Of a stretch of DNA of 64,000 nt, positions 44,023-53,256 are shown one piece after another. The position numbers were made by a program, and so were the translations under genes. Within the stretch, counting starts at the first letter, position 1, and each line of letters starts with the position of its first letter. The notes under the pieces are model-generated. The model saw only the letters and a list, made by a program, of their open reading frames with translations. It was not told the DNA's origin and did not search any database. The stretch covers positions 124,001-188,000 of the forward strand of contig NZ_QKUF01000012.1 in NCBI RefSeq assembly GCF_003253565.1. Direction: 5' to 3'. Source of the stretch: Thermosporothrix hazakensis (lineage in GTDB: Bacteria > Chloroflexota > Ktedonobacteria > Ktedonobacterales > Ktedonobacteraceae).

Positions 44023-45951
44023 TCAGGCTTCCTGTGCCGAGGGAGTGGGTTGAGCGAAACGCGTATCACGTTCTGCTGCCTGCAAGAGTGTATCAGTTGC
44101 CTCGGCCACGCGATTGAGCTTCTGCAAGGTCAGCCCTTTCGCATAATAGAAACCGGCATAGTCAGGAGCAAGCTCTATTGCCTTATTATACGCTATCAGA
44201 GCCTCCTCATAGCGCTGCAATGCGGAAAGCACTTCCCCCTGATGAAAGTAGACGCCTGCATATGCCGGAGCCAGCCGAATCGCCTGTCGAAAGGCCTCCA
44301 ATGCCTCCTCATAACGCTTGAGCATCTTCAGCACCATTCCAAGCGTAAAAAAGGTGCGAACCTCATGCGGATTGAGTTGTACTGCCTGCTTAAAACACGC
44401 TATAGCCTCCTCATAGCGACTCAAATTACATAAGATGTTCGCTTTATAGTGATAGAACAGGGCATTGTCGGGCTGAAGCTCAAGGGCTTGCTCAAAGCAT
44501 AGTAGCGCCTCCCCTGGCCGTTGAAGCTGCGTCAGTACAAGTCCCTTCAGCGACCAGGCATCAACAGCCTCAGGCTCAAGCTCAAGCGCGTTGCTGAGCG
44601 CGTCGACCGCTTCGTCAAGGTGTTGCAACTTCCAGAGTACAAGCCCCTTCTGATACCAACCCATGCTGATATCTTTCCGCAACAGCAGCGCCCGATCAAG
44701 ATACAGCAGCGCCTCCTGATAACGCTTCAGCTCATGGAGAACCGAGGCTTTTCTGATATAGCCGATTGCCTCTTCGGGCTCAAGCTCAATCGCTCGCTCA
44801 TAGGCAGCAAGCGCCTCCTCATAGCGTCCGAGCGCTTCGAGAGCGGTGCCCCGGCTCATGATATAGCCCACCACCTCAGGGCGCAGGCGGATCGCCTCAT
44901 CCAGCTCAGGAAGCGCCTCTTCATAGCGTCGCATCAGCATCAGCAGCACGGCCTTATTGTAAAACGCGTTGCCGTTCTGCGGGTCCAGTTCGGCAGCACG
45001 GCTGAAATCGGCCAGCGCCTCTTCATATCGATCAACCTCATAGAGGGTACGACCCCGGTTGTAATAGGTCATAGCATCGTCGGGGCGTAGCTCAACGGCT
45101 TGATTGAAGAGCGCTAAGGCCTCCTCATGCCGCTGAAGCCGGGCCAGACAAATGCCCCTGTAGATATAGCTTTCGACAAAGGTCGAATCCCGTCGCAAGA
45201 CCTCGTCATAGGCTTCCAGTGCCTCCTCATAGCGCCCGAGCTCGGCCAGATATTTGCCCCTGTGGAAGTAGGCCAGTATTTCAGCAGGATTCAATGCAAT
45301 CACACGTGACACGTCTTCCAGCGCCTCTTCATACCGACCGAGCTTGCCAAGCACCAGCCCCTTATGTAGCAAGGTCGCGGGCATGTCCGGCTTAAGCTGA
45401 TCGGCATGTTGATAGGCGTGAAGGGCCTCTTCGTGACGTTCAAGGTACATCAGCGTGACACCTTTGTTATAGTATGCAGGCTCATAATCGGGGTCAACGC
45501 TGATTGCCTGATCGAAAGCGGCCAGCGCCTCCTCAACGCGACCGAGATGCTCAAGCGTCAACGCCTTCTTCATGAAGAACTCCGGGACGGTGGGCTTCAG
45601 GCGAAGCGCCTCTTCATAGGCTTCCAGCGCCGCTTCATGTTGACCAAGTGTGTCCAAAGCAACGCCACGATGATAATAGCCCTCGGCGAATTCGGGCGCG
45701 AGCGTCAGCGCATGTTCATAGAGCTTGAGCGCCTCTTCCGAATGCCCGGCCTTCTCAAAACACATGCCAATATAGACATAAATAGGTGCAACATCGGGAG
45801 CAAGCCGCATCGCGCGCTGTAGGGCTTGAAGCGCCTCTTTGTACTGTCCCTCCTCGTACAGTAGCCTGCCCTGGTTAAAATGGGAATATGCCTCCATCTG
45901 ACTATCTCTACCCTCATCCGGGAAGCTGTGCTCTGCTTGTTCCATATTCAT
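44023..45951 (-). CDS. Protein made of 18 consecutive TPR repeats
   Basis: A 642-residue soluble scaffold protein. After about 20 polar residues it consists of 18 tetratricopeptide repeats of exactly 34 residues, without insertion, to about residue 632. Each repeat follows the pattern of aromatic/Gly at positions 8-12, RYEEAL at 20-25 and AxxLxP at 28-32. TPR arrays form right-handed superhelices that bind other proteins or peptides. No enzymatic, signal or membrane segment is seen. Near-identical codons for EEAL recur across repeats, indicating expansion by internal duplication. The ribosome site AAGGAG precedes the ATG. Partner unknown; no neighbour suggests one. Confidence 0.93.
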   Translation of the reverse strand: MNMEQAEHSFPDEGRDSQMEAYSHFNQGRLLYEEGQYKEALQALQRAMRLAPDVAPIYVYIGMCFEKAGHSEEALKLYEHALTLAPEFAEGYYHRGVALDTLGQHEAALEAYEEALRLKPTVPEFFMKKALTLEHLGRVEEALAAFDQAISVDPDYEPAYYNKGVTLMYLERHEEALHAYQHADQLKPDMPATLLHKGLVLGKLGRYEEALEDVSRVIALNPAEILAYFHRGKYLAELGRYEEALEAYDEVLRRDSTFVESYIYRGICLARLQRHEEALALFNQAVELRPDDAMTYYNRGRTLYEVDRYEEALADFSRAAELDPQNGNAFYNKAVLLMLMRRYEEALPELDEAIRLRPEVVGYIMSRGTALEALGRYEEALAAYERAIELEPEEAIGYIRKASVLHELKRYQEALLYLDRALLLRKDISMGWYQKGLVLWKLQHLDEAVDALSNALELEPEAVDAWSLKGLVLTQLQRPGEALLCFEQALELQPDNALFYHYKANILCNLSRYEEAIACFKQAVQLNPHEVRTFFTLGMVLKMLKRYEEALEAFRQAIRLAPAYAGVYFHQGEVLSALQRYEEALIAYNKAIELAPDYAGFYYAKGLTLQKLNRVAEATDTLLQAAERDTRFAQPTPSAQEA

Positions 45952-46328
45952 CGTCTCCTTACCACTTGATAAACCTGCACATTTTTATACATTGATATAC
46001 AAGGCGGGATAGAATCCGAAGTACATCTATTCACACATGAATAGACTCGCAAAACATAACGATACTGTACGCGTTTTCGCGGCTATAGTCAAAGGAAAAT
46101 ACAAAATGGCTAGTCTCTCTCACTGCACGCGCTTTTTCAACTTCGAGATAGAAGAGAAAAATCCAGAGGAAAGCTAAGAAAGAGGAGGATTCTTGTAAGC
46201 AGAAGAGACAGGCAGACCAGAAGAAGCGTTCTTTCTTTCAGGTAGGAATAATTTCTACCTGGTCTGTTTTTCGGGCACAGCGGGCAGAGAGAGGAAAAAC
46301 CAGCTCCGCCCGTGTGCTACAAGAAATG
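45952..46328. other. Intergenic region with one hairpin
   Basis: About 375 bases, no gene. It includes the stem-loop at 46239-46270 and, presumably, the TPR-gene promoter on the minus strand. Confidence 0.4.
46213..46270 (+). terminator. Stem-loop with T-run, terminator-like
   Basis: CAGGTAG (46239-46245) pairs with CTACCTG (46255-46261) and is followed by GTCTGTTTTT on the plus strand. An alternative partner, CAGACCAG (46213-46220), pairs with CTGGTCTG (46259-46266). No rightward gene precedes it, so it may instead insulate the leftward flavoenzyme gene. Confidence 0.45.
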
Positions 46329-47462
46329 CTACACCGTCTGCTGGAATCGTGTCAGCGCAAACGGAAGCAACAGTTCAGGTGTCTGACCGCTTGTAATCAG
46401 CTCGGCGATCAACTTGCCGGTGATTGCGCTCAGCTCAAACCCGACACCATTATGACCAGTCGCCAGCGTCACATTCTCCCAACCGGGAGCCGTCCCAAGA
46501 ATCGGGTTGCCATCGGGCGTCCCCGGGCGTAGACCGACCCAGATATTTGCAATATAGGCTTTCGCCAGTTCTGGAGCCAATCGAATCGCGCTATTGAGCA
46601 ACCAGGCAACGCCTTCCGCCGAGGGACGTTTCTCGTAACTTCCCGGCTCAACGGTCGCCCCCACATAGATCGTGTCATCGCGCTTGGGGATCAGGTAGAC
46701 ACCTTCACCAAAGACAATATGCTGCAAGGGCACGTCCGGCTGATGCAACGAGAGAATCTGCCCGCGCAGTGGATGCACCGGGATTGCCAGATCCAGCCAC
46801 TCGCCGCAACGATCCGACCATGCGCCACCGGCTACAACCAGATGACCGCATGAAATGGTGGTTCCCTGCGAGGTGTGGACCGCGGTTACCCGTGAGCCCG
46901 AGCGCTCGATTCCGGTCACTTCAGTATGGTCGAAGAAGGTTGCGCCAAGCTTACGAGCAGCTCCGGCATAGGCACGAGTGACCTGAGGCGAACGAATGCT
47001 CCCCTCATCCTCAGCATAGACCGCCGCCGCAACCACTGATCCAAGCAATGGCTCGCGCTGTCGGGCCTCATCGCCTGACTGCCAGGTGACAGCAAAGCCA
47101 AGCTGCTCCCAATAGCGTAATTTCTGACGCAGGATTTCGGGATCATCGCCAGCCGAAATAGTGCGGAGAGAGCCGAGGCGATAGTACTCGGTCTGGACAC
47201 CGCTCAGTTGTTCGATAATCGGGAAAATCTGCGGGTGAAGCCGCCAGCTTTCCAGCAGCAAATCAGTAAGCGGACATGGCTTTAACAGCGCTCCCAGGGG
47301 AGAAAGGAGACCTGCCGCCGCGCCCGACGACTCGGAAGCAATATCCTCGCGCTCAATTACCGTCACAGAGACGCCAGCCTGACGTAACTGATAGGCAATC
47401 GCGCAGCCAGATACGCCGCCGCCAATAATCGCAACATCTGTAGTGTGGTGGTGTGTGGTCAT
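46329..47462 (-). CDS. thiO: Glycine oxidase-like FAD-dependent oxidoreductase
   Basis: A 377-residue DAO-family flavoenzyme. The N-terminal FAD site is DVAIIGGGVSGCAIAYQL, followed by VTVIERE. Further landmarks are SSGAAAGLLSPLGAL, LVVAGGAWSDRCGEW, HPLRGQILSL, and the C-terminal WVGLRPGTPDGNPILG and TGHNGVGFELSAITGKLIAEL, which match glycine oxidase ThiO closely. ThiO makes iminoglycine for the thiamine thiazole ring. No other thiamine gene is nearby, so the symbol is provisional; a general amino-acid oxidase is the alternative. The start at 47462 has GGAG about 11 bases upstream, rather far. The open frame to 47591 is not conserved-looking. Confidence 0.85.
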   Translation of the reverse strand: MTTHHHTTDVAIIGGGVSGCAIAYQLRQAGVSVTVIEREDIASESSGAAAGLLSPLGALLKPCPLTDLLLESWRLHPQIFPIIEQLSGVQTEYYRLGSLRTISAGDDPEILRQKLRYWEQLGFAVTWQSGDEARQREPLLGSVVAAAVYAEDEGSIRSPQVTRAYAGAARKLGATFFDHTEVTGIERSGSRVTAVHTSQGTTISCGHLVVAGGAWSDRCGEWLDLAIPVHPLRGQILSLHQPDVPLQHIVFGEGVYLIPKRDDTIYVGATVEPGSYEKRPSAEGVAWLLNSAIRLAPELAKAYIANIWVGLRPGTPDGNPILGTAPGWENVTLATGHNGVGFELSAITGKLIAELITSGQTPELLLPFALTRFQQTV

Positions 47463-48699
47463 GAACAAATGTACTCCAAACTGTGAAACTTGGTATAACA
47501 CCGGGTGAGATTGGGTCAAAACCAGGTACAGAACTGATACTCGCCAGACAGAAATGGGTAGGCAACGGGTGAATATCAGGGGTACCCCCACTTTTTTTGA
47601 GAAGGAACAATCCTTCTCCTGGAATTTTTCTCCCCTTTATTTAGAGTATGGTTTGTAATCGAAAGTTCGTCAAGACTCCTTTTGCGCATAAATCATGTAC
47701 AACGTCCTGTCAGGGGCAATAACAGGCGCTCCGAACTCAACAAAAACAAGAAAGAAAGGCACTGCTGCCAGAGGAAAAGACCCGCTGAAGCCAGACCAAA
47801 GCGAATGGGAGCTTCAAAGAGTTACTATAGAGGAAAAAGAAACAACAATAGTAGAAAATGGAATCCTCTGATGCTCTTTCACAGATTATTCACATACTTC
47901 AAGTAAGGAATAAGAAGCGAAAAGCGGGACAGCATTGATTTTTCCAAATATATCATGTAATGTATAAATAGATCGTATTTCCAGTACCAGATTACAGAAT
48001 TGCGCCATCTGGCGTTTTTCTCCTGGAAGCACCTATCAAGCGCAGTGACGGAGGGCTTTCCATACTGGCTGGCTCTTGACATCAGGTAGGGTCATCTCTG
48101 TGTGCTAGCGACGTCTCAATATTGGGCGAAAGGCAAACAATGGAAGGTTTACAAAAATGCGTCAGAAAGATCCGGGATTGAACCAGGTGATGAATGACGC
48201 AATTGCAAACTCCGGGCAGAGGACGAGGAGACCGCCCGACAGGGGCTCTACCTGTGCTATAACCTTTTTCATGAATAGATCCCGTCGGGCAGATGAGAAC
48301 CGGCGAGCGCCCCTCGTCAAACGCTTCTGGACAGCGTGCCGCGATGATGCGCCAGCCCCTCGGTTGAAAGATAAATCCCTCCCCTTTGGAGCGGAGGGAG
48401 TGTCAAAGCATGAGCCATTGCGGCACTTGCTTGTGCACACCATTCATAGGGAAATGGCCTCTGAACTGGCACCCTTCTTGCTCATTGGACACACCTCATC
48501 GCATCCCGGGATCGCACGCCTCTCCGCTCATCATCGCTTCTTCTGCGTCCCGCAAACTCTTAATGAGCAGCGGTCAAAGCGCTGGCGGAAAGGGGCTCTC
48601 AGCGAACTGGCAGGCACAACGGTTGGCCTACCAGTGCGAGAGCTATTTTACGGGGAACGACCAAAAACACAGTTCAATCCACACAAAAGGAGAAACAGT
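47463..48699. other. Long non-coding or decayed region before winged-helix gene
   Basis: About 1.2 kb. From 48157 a frame stays open into the winged-helix gene, but its first 181 codons have no ribosome site, no domain and an Arg/Pro-rich composition typical of chance frames in GC-rich DNA. The region holds a tRNA-like hairpin (about 48160-48205) and TCCCTCC (48375-48381) pairing with GGAGGGA (48392-48398). It may be a dispersed repeat or a long untranslated leader. Confidence 0.45.
48161..48204. repeat. Hairpin with tRNA T-arm-like loop
   Basis: TGCGTCA and TGACGCA form a perfect 7-bp stem around a 30-base loop that, on the minus strand, contains GGTTCAATCCC, the T-loop consensus of tRNAs. 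Further minus-strand sequence upstream contains AGCACAGGTAGAGC, which is D-arm-like. The parts do not fold into a proper cloverleaf, so this is at best a tRNA remnant. Coordinates are good to a few bases. Confidence 0.25.
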
Positions 48700-49203
48700 A
48701 TGCACAAAGTGTCAATACGCAAAGTTAAAACCCCAATGAGCTATGTGCAAGACATGGAAGAGGAGGTATTGCACTTCTCATTGCAAGGGCTGCTACCAAC
48801 GGGTCATACACTTGCGCTGAATACGACACTGGGCACACTTTCCCACCTCGCCATTATGCATGATCGTCCTCATATGCTCATGGAGCAGCAGTTTACGACC
48901 AGTGAAATTTGTGTGCTGCTTCCACTCCTTGAATCGTATCCGTACTATTGTCCATACGAAGTGCTCCTCGCCAGCTTCACCACCGGAAGAGTGACCGAAG
49001 CGGCAATTGAGCGCTGCCGCCAACGACTGCAAGAGGCTCAGGAAGAGGGGGTATGGGATCAGGAAATGCGACCTGTGCGCAACGTCCTCTCGCGTACCCG
49101 GATCAAGACCCGAACCTTCGGTATTGAGATTTCTTCAATACTGGAAACGGGCTACATTTTGATGTACTCTCCCGGCCACAAAAAGCGCGAGAAAGAAGGC
49201 TAA
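48700..49203 (+). CDS. OmpR/PhoB-type winged-helix protein
   Basis: A 167-residue protein whose residues about 60-160 match the C-terminal DNA-binding domain of OmpR-type regulators: FTTSEICVLLPLLESYPYYC (strand/helix 1-2), PYEVLLASFTTG (as in R-x-x-L-x-x-V), a helix with AIERCRQRLQEAQEE (recognition-helix region), and IKTRTFGIEISSILETGYIL (the wing, normally IxTVxGxGYxL). No receiver domain is fused. The N-terminal 45 residues are of unknown type. The start at 48700 has AAAGGAG 8 bases upstream, far better than any earlier codon in the same frame. Probably a stand-alone transcription factor. Confidence 0.75.
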   Translation: MHKVSIRKVKTPMSYVQDMEEEVLHFSLQGLLPTGHTLALNTTLGTLSHLAIMHDRPHMLMEQQFTTSEICVLLPLLESYPYYCPYEVLLASFTTGRVTEAAIERCRQRLQEAQEEGVWDQEMRPVRNVLSRTRIKTRTFGIEISSILETGYILMYSPGHKKREKEG

Positions 49204-49216
49204 ACATCTATCCAGC

Positions 49217-49250
49217 TTTCGGTGCACCGGTTCCCTCGGTAGCACCGAAA
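49217..49250 (+). terminator. Stem-loop after winged-helix gene
   Basis: TTTCGGTGC (49217-49225) pairs with GCACCGAAA (49242-49250). Inside it ACCG (49226-49229) pairs with CGGT (49237-49240). It starts 14 bases after the stop but is followed by A rather than T residues. Confidence 0.5.
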
Positions 49251-49944
49251 AAATATCCCCATTTTTGACCACACACCCTACACTTCCAGATGTATGACAT
49301 TGCAGCACATTATATTAAACAGCTTACCCACACCACAAGTTGTCACTGTTGCATTTCTGGAGCCTGAAAGAAAGCCCCCGCAGCAAATATAGCCGCTATG
49401 TCTCGTTGCATCCCACCCTTTCGCTTGCTTCTGCAACGAATGGAAGTCGTTTCCGGTTTACACATAGCGAATATATTCGCTGCTCCACATAGGATAACAC
49501 ATTTTTTAACGAAATGCTACTTTTTTGTATAAAAAACATATTAAAAAATGTGCGACACTGTGCTACATAAGACTGGTATAAGACAAAACAACGTCTTTTT
49601 TTCACTGCCATAGCTCTTTTCAAGAAGTGTTTCTCTGAATATGTACAACGAAATACGAAGTCAGGTCGCTTCTCAATACGCGCAAGCGAGAATCATCTAT
49701 CTTTTTATGCGGCGTACAGCCATGTTCACCTGGCCACACGATACCAGCAAGCCAGGTAGCGGCTTCCACACGCTCCAATAGAACCCCACGCAGCCTGATC
49801 TTCTGCCATCAACTTCGCCGGCTTGACAGACAGCCCTTCCCGCTTCGATACATGTCTTTTCACTGTCTTATACAAGCCCCCAACACTGGAAGAGCAACCG
49901 ACTATACAGCGCACTCGAAAGCCACGGAAGGAAAGAAGGAGATA
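49251..49944. other. AT-rich intergenic region before signalling cluster
   Basis: About 690 bases. Low GC around 49490-49600. A minus-strand frame (49726-50343) ends in EGLSVKPAKLMAEDQAAWGS and looks faintly like a fragment of a larger decayed gene, but it has no ribosome site. I see no supported gene. Confidence 0.4.
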
Positions 49945-50292
49945 GTGAAAATTGTTACCCTTTATACTACCGATAGTGCTGTGACTGCAAATAGTTTCGT
50001 AGTGCGTTCTTGTAAGGACATCGCCTCGGGGCACATCCGAACACTGAGTGTCGGAACACTCATAGAAGTTGGCGCTATGGAAGACATGCTGCATTCTACA
50101 GGACAGGGCCCGCTCGGATTCTGTGGTATCGATTCGAGCAGGGTAAAGCGGTTCATTCCCCTTCCATGCGCTCGGCTTTTTGAGAGCTTCAAGAGTGCGA
50201 TGAGCATCGGGCTGTATGGCAGCTTGACGAGCAAAGACCCGCGGGTGCCCGCAAGCGTCATGCAGCCGTTCTCTCACCGGGGGCCATCGTGA
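49945..50292 (+). CDS. Possible small protein coupled to DoxX-like gene
   Basis: A 115-codon frame from GTG at 49945, preceded by GAAGGAGATA, ends in a TGA that overlaps the GTG start of the next gene by 4 bases (GTGA). That overlap is the classic sign of translational coupling. The product (VKIVTLYTTDSAVTANSFVV at the start) has no recognised domain and no membrane segment, but contains four Cys. An opposing frame on the minus strand is longer but lacks a ribosome site. I regard this as likely but unproven. Confidence 0.4.
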   Translation: MKIVTLYTTDSAVTANSFVVRSCKDIASGHIRTLSVGTLIEVGAMEDMLHSTGQGPLGFCGIDSSRVKRFIPLPCARLFESFKSAMSIGLYGSLTSKDPRVPASVMQPFSHRGPS

Positions 50293-51062
50293 ACAAGCAA
50301 CTGCCGTACCGAAAAGAGCCGGATGTCTCGCCCATGCTGGCACGATGGCGGGTCAAAGGGTTGACAGGATTGCGCATCCTTTTCGGGTGTATCTGGCTTT
50401 TTCATGCCTTTACTGCCTGGCAGCCCGGCTTTCAGGCTCACTTACAGGAGCGAATAGCCAGTGCAGATCAACCGGCCTGGTTGGCCGTCTGGCTCTCCTT
50501 CTGGCAACACACCATCAATCAGTCTCCACAGATAGCTGGACCGCTGCTGGCGGGGCTGGCAACGCTCATCGGCTGTTGTCTGATCCTGGGAGCCTGGATG
50601 AACACGATCTGTCTGATCGGTCTATGCTTTTCGCTCTTCGTCTGGTCAACCATCAAAGGTTTTGGCGGCTCCATTTTTTTCCAGGACACAACAGATATCG
50701 GCCTGGCGCTTGTGTACGCGCTCTTTTTTCTCGGCCTCTTTCTCAGTAATTCAGAGCTTTCCTTTGGGTTGGATCGCTATTTGAACAGGATACTCGGGCG
50801 CTGGAACTTTCTGGCATCTGGTCCAGTGAGGAGCGACAACAGGCAGACACCGCCAATAGACTTGAACGATCCATACAACCAGATCCCTGTGATCGAGATT
50901 ATCACTGATTTTGAAACGTCCTTTGTCGGGCAAACAAACGAGAGACCAGAGGAAGAGGTCCTTGTCATGTCACGTTTGCAGGGCATACGCGGGCAACGGC
51001 TCGCACCCCTGACGCGAGAAGCGCAGGTGCAGAAAGGGGGTCAACCTCATGTCTTCAAATAA
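50289..51062 (+). CDS. DoxX-like integral membrane protein
   Basis: A 257-residue protein with four helices in the DoxX/DoxD arrangement: GLRILFGCIWLFHAFTAW, then after a loop with HLQERIASADQP, GPLLAGLATLIGCCLILGAW, NTICLIGLCFSLFVWSTIKG, and DIGLALVYALFFLGLFLS. A 90-residue hydrophilic C-terminal tail follows (DFETSFVGQTNERPEEEVLV). DoxX-type proteins are linked to quinol oxidation or redox sensing, but this family is broad. The start is GTG at 50289 with GGGGG 5 bases upstream, overlapping the stop of the preceding small frame. The 3' end overlaps the next gene by 14 bases, so all three are one transcription unit. Confidence 0.82.
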   Translation: MNKQLPYRKEPDVSPMLARWRVKGLTGLRILFGCIWLFHAFTAWQPGFQAHLQERIASADQPAWLAVWLSFWQHTINQSPQIAGPLLAGLATLIGCCLILGAWMNTICLIGLCFSLFVWSTIKGFGGSIFFQDTTDIGLALVYALFFLGLFLSNSELSFGLDRYLNRILGRWNFLASGPVRSDNRQTPPIDLNDPYNQIPVIEIITDFETSFVGQTNERPEEEVLVMSRLQGIRGQRLAPLTREAQVQKGGQPHVFK

Positions 51063-53169
51063 CCCCATCAGCTTTAACGAGAGCGGGCAGGCGCTCTATC
51101 GAACATCCGGGCTTGACATGCTCAACGTTCAGCCGCTTGCTCAGGGACCAGTAAGCCAGATAGACAACGCCGAAGACGAGACCAACATCTTTCATGGCGA
51201 GGCGCTGGCCCGTGACCTCTGGGGCGAGCGTTACGGCACCTGGATTGTTTTCTGCTTTATTACCGGTTTCGCCTTCTTTCTCATCCTGATGAACCTGATC
51301 GGGCAGACACCGGGAAGAAGCTTTTTCCTGAAAAGTACCTCAGATATTCTTCAATTTACCGGTGAGGCGATTGGCCTTTTCTTCTGCTTGCGCATCACTT
51401 TTCGTCTGTACCGTCTGACACGGCTGTTAAAGCACGATCTGCAACAGAAAGAGGGCTGGAAACATAGTCCGAACGAGGTTGCCAGCGCACGCGCCGACTA
51501 CCTGGCGGCCCGCCGCTCCTTCTTTGCCTGGACCTTCCTTGCCATCGCGGTCGCCGTTTATGCAAGTGGCCAGGCCATCTGGACCAGCTATGACGTGCGC
51601 ATGGACTCCTCGGCAGTCCCCTATCCAGGGGTCTACGATATCGGCTTTGTGCTCTCATACCCGTTTTTCCTGACGGGCACAATTCTGCTGACCCGACGCA
51701 ATAAAGCCGCCGTCGGACGAGTGCGCCTGCTGCTGGATGCGCTGGCGGTGATCGGTGCGGCTCTGGCGCTCTCATGGTTCTTCCAGCTCGAACCGGCCAT
51801 TGCAGGGCTTTCGCAGGCCCCCAGTCCCGGCGCGGCCTTCCTCTCCGTCTATTTTCCGACAGGAGATCTCTTTCTGGTCGCGGTTGGCGCATTCCTGATG
51901 TTCAGCCCGCTCTCGAACCGGGAACAGCAGCCAGTCTTTCTGCGGCTCTGCCTGGGCCTCTTCTGTCTGGCAATCACAGATAGCCTGATGGGCTTCTACT
52001 CGATCACGACTGGCTTTAATACCGGCACCATACAGGATATCCTCTGGCCGCTCAGCATGTCGCTGGTCGGTCTGGCGGCGATTGAATATCCGCGTAGTAT
52101 CGCGCATGAGCAGGGACAGGACGCGTTAAACAGCTCGCGGCTTGTAGCCTCACAGATAACGCTTCGCCGGCGCTATTCGCCACTGGTCGCAACCATCCAG
52201 GCCATTTCCCCCTTCGTGCTGGCGCTGTTCACCTGCGCATTGCTGCTGCTCTATGTGGCACCAAAAGGAGGGAATAAGCTTGTTCTGGCCTGCATCATAG
52301 CCCTGACCCTGATTCTCATCGTCATTATTCGTCAGGCGCTGACACTGATCGAAAACAACCGTCTGACCATGCAGATTCGCGGTGAGCTGGTCATCTCACG
52401 GCGTGAGCTTCAGGTGACAAAGCGCGAGGCCGATGAAGCGACTCGCACGGCGCAGGAAAAGCGTGTGCTTGAAGAGGGCATCGGTATTTTGCGAGAAGTG
52501 CATGCTCGTGTGGCGCGCGGCGATTTCTCGGCCCGTGCTCCGACCGTCCCGGGACCATTGCTGCCTATCGCGATCAGCCTGAACCTGATGCTTGACCGGC
52601 TCAGCGCCATGTCGGAGCGGGGCATGCGATACGACCGGCTGGCACGCGATAGCCGGGAGATTCAAAAGGCGCTGGAACGCATTGTTCAGGGTCAACCGGC
52701 CTGGACGCTCGATCAGCCGCCACCACAAAGCACCTCCGAGTTACGCCCGATTATCACCGGCCTGATTCACCTGCAACGCCTGCTGGAGAATCAGCAGCGA
52801 CGCCAGACAAGCAACCTGGAAACAATGGGCAATCTGTTGCGCCGCTTCCGTGACTCGCTCTATGAGGTGCGTCGCTCTCCGCTCTTCGATCAGAACGGGC
52901 ATGCCAGCTTTGAACGCATGCTACTTGATCGCATGATCCGCGAGCTCGACCTGCTCTTTCAACAGCAACACTCGCTGCTGCCGAAGCAGGCGGGACGGCC
53001 AGGCCCTATGGATACCGCGCCTATGCGTCCCTTTGAGCTGGAAACCTCATCCAACGGAGGAGGCAAGCAGCGCGTGACAAGCGGTTCGCTGCTGCCAGAC
53101 CAGCAGGGAGGCGGATCATTTACCCTGTACGATCATTTTCGCCAGTTTAAAAAGCCATCAGCCGAATAG
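51049..53169 (+). CDS. Multi-TM protein with HAMP-like and coiled-coil tail
   Basis: A 706-residue protein. After a 60-residue polar N-terminus come about ten or eleven membrane helices (about 65 to 440), including WIVFCFITGFAFFLILMNLI and PFVLALFTCALLLLYVAP. Then a coiled-coil stretch (ELVISRRELQVTKREADEAT) and a HAMP-like segment around 475-525 (ARVARGDFSARAP, SLNLMLDRLSAM) follow. The remainder is a helical cytoplasmic tail with QRRQTSNLETMGNLLRRF and a Gly/Ser-rich end. No kinase, cyclase or receiver domain is fused. It resembles the sensor half of a signalling receptor without its output. It is followed after 87 bases by a pseudokinase gene. Confidence 0.8.
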   Translation: MSSNNPISFNESGQALYRTSGLDMLNVQPLAQGPVSQIDNAEDETNIFHGEALARDLWGERYGTWIVFCFITGFAFFLILMNLIGQTPGRSFFLKSTSDILQFTGEAIGLFFCLRITFRLYRLTRLLKHDLQQKEGWKHSPNEVASARADYLAARRSFFAWTFLAIAVAVYASGQAIWTSYDVRMDSSAVPYPGVYDIGFVLSYPFFLTGTILLTRRNKAAVGRVRLLLDALAVIGAALALSWFFQLEPAIAGLSQAPSPGAAFLSVYFPTGDLFLVAVGAFLMFSPLSNREQQPVFLRLCLGLFCLAITDSLMGFYSITTGFNTGTIQDILWPLSMSLVGLAAIEYPRSIAHEQGQDALNSSRLVASQITLRRRYSPLVATIQAISPFVLALFTCALLLLYVAPKGGNKLVLACIIALTLILIVIIRQALTLIENNRLTMQIRGELVISRRELQVTKREADEATRTAQEKRVLEEGIGILREVHARVARGDFSARAPTVPGPLLPIAISLNLMLDRLSAMSERGMRYDRLARDSREIQKALERIVQGQPAWTLDQPPPQSTSELRPIITGLIHLQRLLENQQRRQTSNLETMGNLLRRFRDSLYEVRRSPLFDQNGHASFERMLLDRMIRELDLLFQQQHSLLPKQAGRPGPMDTAPMRPFELETSSNGGGKQRVTSGSLLPDQQGGGSFTLYDHFRQFKKPSAE

Positions 53170-53184
53170 CAAGGAGTAGTGCAA

Positions 53185-53219
53185 CCTGCATATCGTCTTT
53201 CGCCGAGGCGATATGCAGG
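53185..53219 (+). terminator. Intercistronic hairpin
   Basis: Perfect 11-bp stem CCTGCATATCG (53185-53195) and CGATATGCAGG (53209-53219), loop of 13, with no U-tract. It sits between the multi-TM gene and the ribosome site (GGAG) of the pseudokinase gene. It is more likely a processing or translation-control element than a full terminator. Confidence 0.45.
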
Positions 53220-53256
53220 GCAGAGTGATGCAATGCGCGGAAAGGCCGGAGCGAAC

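Noticed and set aside
44023..45951. Repeats in the TPR gene as a CRISPR or DNA repeat array
   Set aside because: The periodicity is 102 bases and fully explained by in-frame 34-residue TPRs.
48161..48290. Possible tRNA gene on the minus strand
   Set aside because: T-loop- and D-arm-like pieces exist, but no acceptor or anticodon stem can be drawn.
48157..48699. N-terminal extension of the winged-helix protein by 181 codons
   Set aside because: A perfect ribosome site lies at the later ATG (48700), and the extension has no domain.
49726..50343. 205-codon minus-strand frame
   Set aside because: No ribosome site; it conflicts with the coupled GTGA overlap on the plus strand. It may contain remnant sequence near 49730-49870.
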